Below, piece by piece: positions 24,301-44,922 of a DNA stretch of 64,000 bases. The notes beneath the pieces were generated by a model. The model saw only the letters and a program-made list of their open reading frames with translations, made no database searches and had not been told where the DNA came from. A program made the translations under genes and the position numbers. Source of the stretch: Balanoglossus misakiensis (lineage: Eukaryota > Hemichordata); assembly GCA_040954595.2 (NCBI GenBank), contig CM082576.2:4464001-4528000 (forward strand). The letters run 5' to 3'. How positions within the stretch are numbered: position 1 is the stretch's first letter; each line of letters opens with the position of its first letter.

Positions 24301-26219
24301 TTGTGTTAACGTCCACACTTCAATTCTAACACTTTTAATACTGAAAATTTATTACAAATATATCTGTTTCAGGGCTACCAAAAACTCTATTCTTGAGCAA
24401 CACGGTCTGAAAGCAACATTGTAGAACACAAAACATGAACAACACAGTTCAACCAAAGTACAATCACAAAAAGTGCCCAGTTTAGTTGGAAATGGGATAG
24501 TTTGAAACAAAGTGTTTGGTTTACTGGTAAATCTGTCAGTTTGTTTACTAGTCCAAGACAAAGAAAGGGGAAAAAAAGGAAGAAGATGGTTAAAAGGGTT
24601 TTATGGGTTAGAACAATCAACACAAGATGGAGAGTGGTATAAAGTTGTGTTATAAATTCCTTTCTCTTTCAAAACAATGGGGAAAAAAGGGAAGAAGATG
24701 AAAAAAAGAGGTTTTATAGGTTAGAACAATCAGCACAAGATGGAGAGTGAAATAAACGTATAAAATACAGTTGTCTCATAATTATTTTCTTTCTTTCAGG
24801 TACGTTTGCAGACTCAACCTTCCGGTAGGATAATTTACAATGGAACATTTCATTGTTTTGCATCCATCATTAAAAAGGAGTCTGTAAGTGTTGTTTTTTT
24901 CCCCTCATCAGATTTATGGTCAGCCAGTAAAAATTGGGTGTGGCTGTATATATCTGATAATCAGATAAAGTTAGATACTGATAAACTGTTCTCCCAAAAT
25001 TTTCAATGAATTTAACTTGCACAGCATTGGAAAAATCTCAAATAAGCGTCAATCGAATTTGGCTGAATGTGGGTATCAGAAAATTGGGCTGACCAGTGTA
25101 TCAATTCATCCATCTGTCTGTCTGTGTAAGCATATGGAAGCTTATTACTCAAACATGCTGCATCAAATTTGCAATACTCCTGACCTTTTAGAAACTATTT
25201 TTGTTGATGATTTGTAAATCCCCAGATCTTTTACTTTGACAAAGTATTGGAAAAGGTCTTGATGAGTCATCATTTGAGATTTGATTTGAGATTTGATGAT
25301 TACAGTGCTTGACACAAGTGACTGCTCCATGTGTATAATAAGTACGGTCTTCAGTGACAGCCAATGTACTTATTGAAATTCAGATCATTGTGGACAGCTG
25401 GCATTTATTGCCCAGGACAGTTAATCATGTTTTTTTTGTGTGTGAAATAATCATGTTTCTGTTAACACGCAGGTGTTTGGTCTGTACAAGGGGATGGCAT
25501 CGCCACTTGTAGGCCTGACGTTCATCAATGCAATCGTGTTTGGTGTCCAGGGCAACGTCCTCAGGAAGTTTGAAAATCCAACCATATTCAGTAATTTTAT
25601 GGCGGGGGCAGTCGCCGGCGGTGTGCAGTGCATCATCTGTTGCCCCATGGAGTTGGCGAAGACCAGGGTGCAGATTCAGGGCCAGGGCGAGAGCCGAAGG
25701 TCCTACTCGGCATCGAGGCATGAATACAAAGGCTCCATTGACTGCATCAGGAAGATTTACAAGGTGGAGGGGATCCGGGGCTGCTACAGGGGGATGGCGA
25801 CCACTTTGCTTCGAGAAGTTCCGGGCTTCGGGGTCTACTTTGCGGCGTACGAAGTCTTCTGCTCCACACTGGAGAAGCGCCACCCGGGCCAACACATAGG
25901 ACTGGGGGAACTTCTGGTGGCAGGTGGCCTAAGCGGCATGTGCTCGTGGATGTCCACCTACCCGGTGGACGTCATCAAGTCGCGCATCCAGGCCGACGGC
26001 ATGGAAGGGACGCACAAGTACAAGGGCACCATTGACTGCATCATCAAGAGTTACAATGAACCGGACAGCAGAGGTGTCCGCGTCTTTTTCCGTGGACTGA
26101 ATTCAACGCTGTTGAGGGCATTCCCGGTGAATGCGGCCACATTTACAGTCGTCACGCTGTTTCTCAGGTACACCAGGAAGAGTGAACCGAGAACAGTCGA
26201 TGACAAATTACTAGCATAA
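21400..26219 (+). CDS. SLC25A29: Mitochondrial basic amino acid / carnitine-type carrier SLC25A29
   Basis: In vertebrates SLC25A29 carries arginine, lysine and ornithine across the inner mitochondrial membrane. Exons: 21400-21433, 22553-22596, 24800-24883 and 25473-26219, for 302 residues; human SLC25A29 has about the same length. The start MALDFFGGCLGGIAG matches the family start exactly in register. Signatures: HPFDTVKVRLQTQ (Pro 21), CPMELAKTRVQIQ and YPVDVIKSRIQAD. Further hallmarks are GLYKGMASPLVGLTFINA, FGVQGN, GVQCIICCPMELAKTR, LLREVPGFGVYF and STLLRAFPVNAATF. It lies 4.4 kb downstream of its tandem paralogue and shares its first two intron positions. The phase-1 intron after only 34 coding bases makes the short first exon easy to miss. 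Substrate class is inferred from family membership. Confidence 0.95.
23019..23084. repeat. 18-bp-arm inverted repeat in SLC25A29 intron 2
   Basis: ATCCAACCAGGTGTTTTT (23019-23036) pairs with AAAAACACCTGGCTGGAT (23067-23084) with one mismatch and a 30-base loop. Probably a remnant of a small palindromic element. Confidence 0.8.
24567..24756. repeat. Imperfect tandem duplication (about 77-bp units, 112-bp period)
   Basis: 24567-24643 and 24679-24756 share GAAGAAGATG, a GGTTTTAT block, GGTTAGAACAATCA and CACAAGATGGAGAGTG with scattered changes. The second copy ends about 40 bases before the SLC25A29 exon 3 acceptor. Confidence 0.85.
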
Positions 26220-26259
26220 AGTTCCAATCCAAAAAATTTCATGAAACTGAATATGTCAC

Positions 26260-26300
26260 TTGAGGGCGCTCTCCATTTCTGACATGGAGAGCGCCCTCAA
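26260..26300. repeat. 17-bp perfect palindrome of the TTGAGGGCGCTC family, just after SLC25A29 stop
   Basis: TTGAGGGCGCTCTCCAT (26260-26276) and its exact complement (26284-26300) surround a 7-base loop. Weaker pairing continues outward (GTCAC / TGGAC). It begins about 40 bases after the stop codon, so it would sit in the 3' UTR and fold strongly in RNA. Same arm as the element at 19305. Confidence 0.9.
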
Positions 26301-33863
<7,563 letters not shown>

Positions 33864-36800
33864 TTATTTTTGTTTTCCAAAATGTAATGAAATTGTATCA
33901 TGAAATTTCTGCTTCTTTTGTGAAGCTATCTGTGATGTGTCTTGTATCTGATATGTTGCTTTTTTTCACCGCCCTTCATTATTGCTGAGTAATCTGTGTA
34001 AAAAAAGAAGCATGTTCTTGTCTGATACAAGTTTAAAAACTTTTATATGTTCAGAAATTCTGCAAAGGTTATATTTAAAGATGAAGTATAAATAATGAGA
34101 TGTCATTGACAGATTGGGGAAGGTTTAAGATTTGTCGTCTGTTTTATGCCGTTGGAGGATTACTATACGGCGGGCTGAAAACAGACACAGGGACATTTTC
34201 GTGGTTTTGTCTCTGTAAGATAACTGGACATACATATCAGGTTATGTATGTGGTCATTCACAATGCAACATGTTAACTCTCATGTATATATTTCTGCAGA
34301 CACAGGTTGAGTGAAAGTATCTACATGAGTATAAAAAACTGCATTGATTGAACAGGACTCAATTGTGTCCACTCTTCCTGTACAGTGATTGTATGGGGCT
34401 TTTCTATTAAAGACAGAGGTCAACGTTGATATGTTGTGAGATACATGTATATGTTTTGTATTCTCTGGCATACAACACCCTCAGCACAACTTGTATGCAG
34501 GACTTGTTTGGACAAAAAAAACATACTCTGTATTATAACAGAACATTTGGTAGTCCTAGAAATTGAATTACTACAATTTAAAGTTGAGTATTGTCTGCCA
34601 GTGTAAAAATTTTAAAAAAGTGATTGGGTTTTACTTTCGGTTTAGAATACAGCGATTCCACTGGCAAGCCTTGTTCTGTAATTTGTTCAGGCTTTCAAAT
34701 GAATTTGCTTCAAAATCATTATACCGTAAAATTTTGTTTATAATCAATAGCTGATGTCAATTATCTGTCTTTATTTATATAAAAAGTATTTGGTGTGGAT
34801 GTCATTGGATCATACCTGAAAGGATCGTAGTTCTCGGTATATTGCTGTGAGGAAACCTATTATCTTGGTATTTATATAAAAGATCACTTAATAGATTATT
34901 TACACAGTTTTTATTTGTTTGGCCAAAATGACAATGATGTTTCAAAACACAAGTATCTTATATTCTGAGCATTCGAAAAACTGAAAATCTAAGGGAAGAA
35001 ATATAGGCTTTTAAATGTTCAACTTTCATTCTTGTTCAGAATGTGGGAATATGAAAGTTTCTTTGTTGCTGTTTCTGATTATTGTAAATAGATATGCTTC
35101 TCTTCAGCTTTGTCGTTATAGCTGATGGGTTGGGCTGTGATTGGTGTAAACTGTTTTCAGGGTTCAGATTAGACAGGTTTTACAGGACTATAATCAAATG
35201 AATGATTAAAAAGTTTGTTGTGTGTGGAATTTAGATCATAAGTTGTTCCACACATTTTTAAATTTCCAGTGTCGACAAATTTTGGCAAGAATTGCCATCT
35301 TGTTGTCCCGTGATCATGGTGGAAGGCGCCATAGATTTTTTTATCCTATGAGCACAGAACCGGCCATCGTTTTGGGCTGGTTTGATTCTAAACCCCTCTA
35401 ACTCTCCTGAAAATTACTGGAAGTTGGAGTAACTGAGTGTGTGCAAACCCTGTGGTCAATGTACAAATATACACAAACGATTTCTGGGAACTTTTTGAGG
35501 AAGTTCTGCAAAATTTACTTTACATCAGCAACATGTTATTTGAAATGTTGTGTCACATTGTTTTTCTTGTGTCAATGGTGTGTCTTATAGGCCACGTTAG
35601 GCAGTATAGGACAAGCTGTTGTTTGATAGTTCTAAACTAATACAGTTTTGATCACAGCCAAGTCATAGGGATAAGTGCGCCATATAAGAACTAATGTTGT
35701 GTTTTATTGTTATTATCTCTCTGCAGTAACCAGTCCATGCAAGTTAACATTACAATGTAAATCCTCAACGAATTTGGGCCGGAAAAGATGAAGTCTCATT
35801 CTAGTCAAATATATTCAAAAATTATACGCTCAAATTTAATGAGTGACAATATACAGACCCTGCCTTTATCAGTCAGTAGTTTTGTTTAATATTGAAAAGT
35901 CATTTTACAACAATACACATTGGATTTCCATGAAAAAATTATTGATGTTTGTTGTAAGTTGCAAAGGTTCAGAAAGTTGGTTTATTTTCCTGTACATTAT
36001 AGAAAAGAGAAAAAAAAATAAGTTAGATAAACTTTATAGTGCTGTGTGAAAATATTTTTGAGCAGCAACATTTCAGTTTGTTTTTATTTTTGGACAAGTT
36101 TTGTTGCTGAAGGACTCTTGTACGTTTGACAGTTGCATTGCCATCAGGAATCACGTGGGAGCTATAGGAATAGAGTTCTCATTGTTTTAGCTAATTGTAT
36201 TCCTCACCTTTTATCATTGAAGTTCATCCATATAATAGTAAATTTGGAAGAAGAATTATTGTGTTTATTTTTCCTCTATGAAGTAACTATAATAAAGCAT
36301 CCTTCACATATAACTCCAGTGGAATTCAGTGTGGTTGTGTGGTGTGGTCGTTGATGGTGCTGTGCATTAGCATCTCGCCATGGTGTTGACAAGACGTGTC
36401 TGTGTTTGTTGTGGAACAGTCTTCAAGAAATTACTCAAATGATGTTATTAGGTGCGCCCTCTTGAGGCAACGTTCGTTATTCATTTTGCAATACCTCGCT
36501 GTCTAAGCTTGCAGTGGCTGCTGAAAACGTGAAAAGAGTAGGCACTGCCTGATATTGAAGTATTGTTTCCCTCAAAGATCTAATGATAGGTAACAGTCGC
36601 TTACAAGTGAAGTATTAACAGTGTAAAAGCCTATAAATTTTCGGAAAGGTGACCTGTTGAGAAACAGGAGAATTTTAACCTGTTCCTATTTGATATACCG
36701 GTATGTACTGTAGCGAGGGAGTTCATGGGATCAAACATGTTATAATGTATATGTATGTGTGTGTGTAATGCCCCACCACTTAAAATTGTTCAAGTGAAGC

Positions 36801-37471
36801 TGTCAGTACTAAAATTGTGCAAATGAATGGGAAAATGTTCAAATTATTTTTTTTTTAATGAGAATTACTGGCAAAACTACCTTGGGTGGAAAATATATTG
36901 AAATGTTCATTTTGTGCTGATATCTCAGATTTTCTATTTCAGTGAATATTAACTTTAAAAAATCAAGAAAATGACAATTATAGTATTTTCTTGCTTCGAA
37001 TTCGTACATGCAAGTTTATGGAATCTGTGAAAAACTGCAAAACCTTTACAGGGTCTACCTCCCACTTTTTTAACTCAGCAAGATTCAAGGAGCCGGAGAT
37101 TACCTGTCAAAAATGAACCAGTGAATTGTTCTAGGGAAAAGTCGTTCACTTTTGGCATCGGTGACCGCATTGGCAATATATATCTTATAAAGTGAGAAAT
37201 TTTCACTGAGTTGGGGTAGAGTTTTTTTAAATCCGACATAGACGACTTTCCCTTTTCTTGAGTCCAACGAAAGCGCCACCAACCGTATCGATTAAGCACG
37301 TGTCATGCACCGCCCACAATGCAGCCAACAAAGACGCGAAAGTGAGTGTACTCGTTACACAAGCCGGCGCGGCATAGTCTGTAGTTGCACATCGATCGCG
37401 TTCATTCGTCTGCCGCAGAACCAACACCACTTTCACTAAAAAATAACTGGTTTCGGTATTTTTATACAAAA
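33864..37471. other. YY1 3' UTR and DEGS upstream region
   Basis: AT-rich sequence without conserved coding signal. An AATAAA at 36291-36296 would give a 2.4-kb 3' UTR, similar in scale to vertebrate YY1. A CpG-bearing stretch from about 37240 to 37471 is the likely DEGS promoter. A lone GCGCCCTCTTGAGG near 36454 resembles the arms of the 19305/26260 palindromes. Confidence 0.4.
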
Positions 37472-40400
37472 ATGGGAGCTCGGGTGACTAGAACTGACTT
37501 CGAGTGGGTGTACACTGAAGAGCCCCACGCAACAAGGAGGAAAGAAATCCTGGGTAAGTGATTTACATTCGCTCGTGATGCGCACATTTTTGCAGTCTCC
37601 AGCTCACACCTCGGAAGACCCGACACTCGAAACCTTTTTCTTTTCTACTGTGACAGGGTCACGGAAATGTGTATCAGTGATCTTTTCCAGCCTATTCAAT
37701 GCATAAAGGCCCGGGTCTGAAAACATTTTATGTCAAGATTTCTGTGAAAGTAAGGGATGCTGAGCTGGAGGGCTGAAGTGATGTAGAATACACTGTTCGG
37801 GCATGTCTGCTGATGATGAAATCTTGACGATTACGTGTCAGCCTCGCGACGCAGCTGATTTATCGGAAAGTTCTGCGTGTATCACCTGTCAAATTAAAAT
37901 CTCGACCGTTTTGCGAATGCGTGGTATAATATGGTTACTACTTTAACGCGCCGCATCTTCTATCTAATTGATTTGAAGAAGTTTCTGTCTGGTGAGGTCA
38001 AGATGTACGGTCTGACAACGTACGTGACTTACTTTGAACGCTCGCGCTCGCACGTACGTAATAAACACATTTTTTTGTTTTTTGCTCATTTCAATTTAAT
38101 GGAGAAATCGGACACTTTGGGGAGCTGATTAATATAAAATGATTAATATAAACTTTTTTCTTGATGTTTGCCGGTGCCCCCGAAAAAAGTCAGAGACCTG
38201 AGAAAGTTGATATAAAATTGGCATAAAACAAAAATAAATGAACGTGTGGTCACGTCGGACAATGAGTACATGTAGTTCAGTTTATGCATACTCCTTGCGA
38301 GGATTTTATACGCGACCAGAGAAATTGACGACTGACAGAGTGAAAAGGATATGTGTAGTGTGATAAACATCACGCCACATTTTGCCGGCCGGTCTGCTGA
38401 GCGGGTGGTCATGCCAACTGTCACGCCTCCCCAACCCATGACCGGTAAGCAGGGCAGGCAAGGTCACACAACGAGTGCGCCCCACTCTGTGTCCGAAGTT
38501 AAGTGTATCATGTGTATGGTTGGTCATTCAATCTTCAAAATTTGCACGAAAACGTCCAAACCCTTGGATCTAAATAAAGTGCTGTCTCCCCCAAGATTCC
38601 AAGAGTTAAATTGTCATGATTTATTAGTTTACTTCAAAGGAAAATTCCCTAAACTTTTGTTCTAATGGAGTAATCTTCAATTAAATTTAACATATAATTT
38701 ATTTGGTGAAAATGGAAATCAGAAGTTTGGTGTATGCATAAACACTTGTACCTAGTGTCTACACTAGTACAGTGTATAGAGAAACAGTGTTTTTTCGAAG
38801 CCTGTTCTTTTGACATTGCAAGTGTTGCTATGTTAGGAAATAAAATTAACAGAAAGAACAATATCTGGAAACCTGTTATGCAAGTCTGTGGTTTGTTGAG
38901 GGATAAGTCTTCCTGAGCTACAGGGCTTCTGACAGGCTCCAGAATTTGACTGTAGTTTTCAAGTGATAGCTACTTGAATGCTCAGCAATGGTCCATTATT
39001 CATCCAGCGGGAAATTCTTTCGATGCAGTATATTATACTTTATTCAGTAAAGCATTTCTAGAAAAAAAAATCATACTTGAATGAAATGAAAACACGCAAA
39101 GTTCGAGTCCAGATAATTCAAATTGCAAGATACATTTGTGTTGTACCAGAAAGGCCTGTGTGTTGGATGTAAAAAAGAAACATCAGCCATGATCAGGTAA
39201 GAGACTGAGCATGATAGCACGGACACGTGACAGTAATGGCATGTTCTCGTTGTCATTGTTGAGAAACAAAGCCTGATCTCGAATGAATAACGCTTCCACT
39301 CTATGGTCTTTGAAGGTGGGCTGGAAACCATTGACTAGTGTTTTGTGATGTGTAGCACAGCCGACAATCATCTGCTGGGAATCTTTCTGATCGAAAGATC
39401 AGTTTTCTTCACATACATGATGAATTATGGTAGTCATTTTTCCCCATAATTTTATGACACGGTAAATTGACATATGTCAAATAATTTTGTAAATTTTGTC
39501 TTTATACATTGAAATTAGCATTCACCACACTATCATTTTCTGTATACTGGTATACTGTCAATTGCAGTTTTGATAATTATTTCACATTTCCAAAAAAAAA
39601 AAAAATAACTGGTATCTTCTGGGAGAAATCCATAACTGGAATGTCATTGATGACACAACTGCTGTCTCAATGATTGTATTATAAAAGGCAACGTAATATG
39701 ATATGCTGCATTGAACACCACTCAGTGTGCCCAAGGTTTATATTATCCAAGGTTATAATAATCTGGCATGCTGTGCCCTTCATTTATTTTTGTATCTAGG
39801 TCAAGTTGGATAGAAAAAGGCCATTGCAATAATATAGGTATCAGATAAGGCTAGAAATGGCGACGTGGGCAAACAGTAAAAGAAAAAAAATATCTGTCAC
39901 TGTGGACAATACATGTATTTTAAAATTGTACTCTTTCTTCTTTTTGATGTTCTGTCTGTCAAACTTGGGTAAAATTAATGCAAGATGATTTTATAAAACC
40001 AGACGAGTGAATTCATGATTTGATGATGATAATGATGATGAACTGAGCCCCTATTTAAATTATTTAAAAAATAGTGTATTTTGCATGTGGATTTAAAAAA
40101 TGATGTCATTGAAGTATTATATGCGTAGGAGTAGATAGATGTACAACTAGATGGTTCAGCTTGTTTTATCCCGAACACACAGATCATACTGCATAAATTG
40201 AAATGAATCAAAATACATTGTGTAATATCAAAAGTACCTTTTTCTGTTTGAGAAGTATATTACAGAACTGCCAATAGTTCAGAGGTCAACATGCTCACAC
40301 CATCTGACATCACAATGCATTGTGTCTAGCTTTCCCTATTTTAACCTTAGGGCCCCATTTAAAAATGCATTTGTTTCCATTAGACAGTAGAGCTTTTTCT

Positions 40401-43400
40401 TCATTAACATTCTGCTAAAAACTTGATTATTAATTAAGTTACATATTTGAAATTTTATGTCCCAGCTATATTTGCATGGTTGTGATCTGCCTTGTTAAAT
40501 TGTCTGTCAGACCTGATAGATGTAATTTTCTTCCATAGGTCTGCTCGTACAAGAACTTCCCTAAATGATATTAATTAATTTATCTAGGATGAGTTTGATC
40601 GTGTCCTCTGGGAGTATAGCATGGTTCATTGGTTGTGTGACACTATGAAAGCTGTCCAGGATTATAAAGTTGAATCGGTCATCCATCGACATCAATAGCC
40701 AGGCTGTTGAATTTTTAAATCCCTTTTACATTTCAACTGCAATAGTTGTGTATTTGTAGCACCCCCCCTCCAAACTACAAAAAGCAGCTTCACTTGCGCT
40801 GTTGTTTAAATATTTCCATTCTGCTCTTCAGTGAAAAAAATACTAAAAAAGACAAGCTACAGATTTGACAAATGCACAGAATTCATCTACAGTAATTGAA
40901 TGTGTGGTGCGGAGGCTATATAACAGGACAAATTACCATAAAAGCAATTGTTCACAGGATTTGCAGAAGGCACCGCCGCCCATGTCAATTTACAACCTCA
41001 TTTCTGATGGAAGGACGCATGTTACTTTTTTTCCGTTGTCTCGAAGTACCCACAGCTTGTCTAGACACTCAGCCACAACTGTCAAACTCAGTTCAGGGAC
41101 TGACTGCAGCTCTTGTATCGATTGTCATTGTGATACACCTGATACACAACAAAATGTCGTCCATTCATTGTTCTGTGCATGCAGGCTTTTTAGGAGCAGA
41201 GTGCTACTGTTCAATTCATCACAAGACTATTTCGACACGGCTAATGTATGTTTGTGTACCAGCTTGTTGAGATGTAGTATATATACACACTGTCTGACAA
41301 GTGTGATTGCATGAAACGTGTACCATACTAGTCAAAGCTGTTGGCACCCTCATAAATTCTTAGAATCATTCATTATTTATGACCAAACCACCAACTGAAA
41401 CTTTGAATTGTTTTACACAATATTCTGGATTCCACACTAAATACAGCTTCAGTTCAGCTGCCCATAATTGCATGTATTTCTTCTCCTGGACCAAGGTTTT
41501 AAATCAAATACAGTTGAATTTCAGATCATTTCACAATCATTTCAAGTTGAAGTTTGTTTTGTAACTCAATCCTCCGCTATTGTTTCTATTTCTAACAATG
41601 AGCTTGATCTGGTGACCCAGGTATTAGAATAGTAGAATAGATTCTTACGCAACCCTGTCTGTGGCTACATAATGCTCATTAGTTTGTTACAGCAAAGTTC
41701 ATAGGCCCATTAAGCTCCTGTTGTTTGCCCCAAAGTTGTGTAAATCCTTATCATTCAATGGTCTCCCTATTAGTAAATGTAAATAGATGAGCTCTTTTTT
41801 AGGGCTGTTTTAATAGTACCACATAGATGACCATGGGAAAGTCTAAGCTATATTTATAGAAGTATGTGTACTTACTTGTAAATTTTAACCACCCCACTTG
41901 GCTTCAAGTGTGCTAATATTTGATTTCTGTAAAAGTTATATAGACAACAATAATCGTGACTATCCAATAGATCTTCACTGGGCGTGGCACATAATTACCG
42001 GCAAGGCTTTTATAGAAAAGACGAAGAAAACACTTCTTCTTGGCTAATACTACTGTTATAAGTGATTGGTAGTTTATAATTATAAAAAAATCATTTTGGG
42101 TTGACAACCAACTAACACATGCTGTAGTGAGCCTCTCTGCATACCATTTATTTGGTTGTCAATGAATAAAATTGACAATTTATATTTATGCTGGTATTTG
42201 CTGTGGAGATGCAACTGTGATGTGACAATGTATTGTGGCGTGTGTGACTGTGACGTGGTGTGCAGTGACCCGAATGAACTTTTGGTATATTTATACTACA
42301 AAAGAACAATACATTGCCACATCAAAAAGTTGCATCTCCATAACTACATGTACATGTCACTGGATGTGAGTTGAATTGCAACAATGGTGATTGTTGAGTA
42401 CATTTCAACCATGTGTGGAGAGACCGTGTTTCTACCATTCCTAAATGTTGGCTCAGATTGTTTAACAATGAATTCATCACTCTTTTTAACATTCCGTTTC
42501 TGCTTTTTTGGTGTGAGACCATGTGACGGGTCGACTACCGGCAGAACGTGACAGAGCATGATGTAATGCCTTCTGTATGGCCGATTCAACTCAATGCGTC
42601 ATCACTGTGGGTTGAATAAGTTTTGTGGCTGCTGACATAAACGTTGCAGCACACTCAAAGATCTCTTTGACCGGCTCATGTAATAGAATCTGAAATGCAC
42701 ATTCAGTAAAAAGATTATCTCCTGAAAGGGAAAGAAGGTATTAGGGAATTCAAGGGACCAGCAGGTCAGAGAATAAGATCAAAAGGGCAGACTTTTATGC
42801 AAGATTCAATGTGATGCAACTAGGGAATATTGATTGCTGGTGTTTTATGGGATATTGATCACACTGGGTTTAGGAGGAGTCATTTGTCTTTGGGATCTTC
42901 AGGGTGACGTCACCTTCATAATAATTACTCAGTCCACAACACGTCGATCGTTCTGGGGTATGTCAAAGTACTGAAAGAAAGCCATATTCTAGTAGCCAGG
43001 TTCACACCTTCAGTTTAGATACGGTCTTGCTACTCCACTATGTGGCGTGACCATGCTGGTCAAACTGGACCCAGGTGAACTGAAGAACTTTTGCTTTACC
43101 CAGTAATATCTCACTATACATATCACCAGCCATCTTGGTATGAATAATCACGTCAAGCTGCTCTCAGTGATAATAAAATCAGTCATTTTGATCATAAAAA
43201 AGAAAGTGATTCATGACAAGTGTTTTTATAATTCATATCAGCCAGTACTTGATGACAATTTATCTCGTATTCCGTGATTGTGGTGGCATTCCAGTGCTGG
43301 ATAAGCATTATAATATTTTCATGTGTCGTTCACAGCTAAATATCCAGAAATCAAGAGACTGATGGGTTGCGATGCAAAGTTGAAGTACATCGTCATTGCC

Positions 43401-44922
43401 ATGGTGTTGGTTCAGCTAATAGCCTGCTATCTTGTCAAGGATGCATCGTGGACTACTTTGCTTATTGCTGCTTACTGTTTCGGTGGTGTGATCAACCACT
43501 CCATGACACTGGCCGTGCACGAAATCTCACACAACCTTGCCTTCGGTCACAGTAGGCCCTTGCACAACCGCATTTTGGGCATTTTCGGGAACCTGATCAT
43601 CGGAATCCCGCAGTCGGTCACCTTCAAAAAGTATCACTTAGATCATCACCGCTACCAAGGTGACACTGACCTGGACATGGATATACCGTCCAGACTGGAA
43701 GGACAGCTGTTCTCCCACACTCTCACGAAGCTGATATGGGTCATACTGCAGCCGTTTTTCTACGCGCTACGACCGCTGTTCCTCAACCCGAAGCCGCCCA
43801 CCGCGCTGGAGGTCATCAACGTTGTCGTTCAGCTTGTCTTCAACGTTGCCCTCGTCTACTTCTGGGGGGTCAAACCGCTGGTGTATCTGATCGCCGGCTC
43901 GCTGCTCGCCATGGGGCTGCACCCGGTGGCCGGGCACTTCATCTCGGAACATTACATGTTCAAGAAGGGCTTCGAGACGTACTCCTACTACGGCCCGCTG
44001 AACGCCATCACGTTCAACGTGGGATACCACATGGAGCACCACGATTTCCCCAGCATTCCCGGAAGCAGGCTGCCCATGGTAAGTGTCCAGTCATCCGTAT
44101 CCATCGCTGTGTGAGTTGCCCTGGGAGACGGACAATGTCCTGACACGTACCGGTACTCCGAAGCAACCGTAACTAAAAGACAGACTTTGAAAATTCTGTA
44201 AATTTTATAAGCCTTACTGCCATTGTCCCTAGTGTGATGCATGATCACAGAGCTCAGATTATCTGTACGGTGTGTGGTTATGTGACAGACGACTACTAGA
44301 TCAACTAGAGCAAGCATACATTAATCATATATTTAATGTGTGTTTGGTGTCAAAGGGGGCACTTAGATGATCTGTGGTCCGTGTCCACATAAATTACAGT
44401 CAGTACATACACACACACACCTGTGTGTAGCTCAGCTGGGTATCATGTCACATTCTCAACGGAGATTAGCGTAGTTATGAAGTCTATCAGTTGCTCACAA
44501 AAGAAGCAGGAAGTTGATGTTCTGAATAAATGCATGATTTACCTAATGCATGCTTCATCTCTATTCCTGTGATGTGGACAGTTTGTTTTCATTCAGTGCA
44601 TTTAATACATCTCTTCAAATTTGCCTATCACAGCCGTTGTAAATTTGTCCAAGGATATGTACATACTTGTAAAGTCAATTAGGAGGCTGTTGATTCTGTA
44701 GCAAAAGTTACAAACCAGATATGAAGTGAATATGCTCACATACGAGAATTTTTTTCCTTGCAGGTGAAGAAGATTGCTGCTGAATACTATGATGACATGC
44801 CTCATCATGACTCCTGGGTCCAAGTGCTGTATGATTTTGTCATGGATCCAGACATTGGTCCGTATGCGCGCATCAAACGGAAGCAAAAGTGCAGTAATGG
44901 TCAGACGTCTAAAGACAAATAG
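37472..44922 (+). CDS. DEGS1: Sphingolipid delta(4)-desaturase (dihydroceramide desaturase)
   Basis: An ER membrane di-iron enzyme that converts dihydroceramide to ceramide. Exons: 37472-37553, 43336-44078 and 44764-44922, for 327 residues (human DEGS1 about 323). The start MGARVT fits an N-myristoylation signal, as in DEGS1, followed by the Lipid_DES segment [21 protein letters not shown]-like region. Three histidine boxes are intact: HEISH (89-93), HLDHH (128-132) and HMEHH (about 259-263). Hydrophobic spans flank the boxes. The last exon gives [17 protein letters not shown] and ends in a polar tail. Intron 1 (5.8 kb) follows only 82 coding bases. The symbol stands for a single ancestral DEGS: location next to YY1 recalls human DEGS2, and DEGS2-type C4-hydroxylase activity cannot be excluded. 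Confidence 0.95.
37554..43335 (+). other. Large first intron of DEGS
   Basis: 5.8 kb between two confidently placed exons. It contains the inverted repeat at 42203-42340, an A13 tract near 39591 and a GATGATGATAATGATGATGA microsatellite near 40020. No nested gene was recognised. Confidence 0.7.
42203..42340. repeat. Imperfect 33-bp-arm inverted repeat (MITE-like) in DEGS intron 1
   Basis: TGGAGATGCAAC...GTGACAATGTATTG (42203-42235) is mirrored by CAATACATTGCCACATC...GTTGCATCTCCA (42307-42340) with a few mismatches and small gaps. The loop is about 71 bases. Could be a small palindromic transposon remnant. Confidence 0.75.

Noticed and set aside
37806-37860. Possible C/D box snoRNA (ATGATGA ... 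CTGA) in DEGS intron 1
   Set aside because: The boxes are too close together and there is no terminal stem.
40021-40042. GATGAT run as a box C cluster
   Set aside because: It is a simple microsatellite.
40865-41314. 150-codon open frame in DEGS intron 1
   Set aside because: Overlaps another open frame on the same strand, has no known motif, and lies inside a well-defined intron.
43336-44078. Reverse-strand and other-frame open frames over DEGS exon 2
   Set aside because: High GC of the exon keeps other frames open; the histidine boxes fix the true frame.
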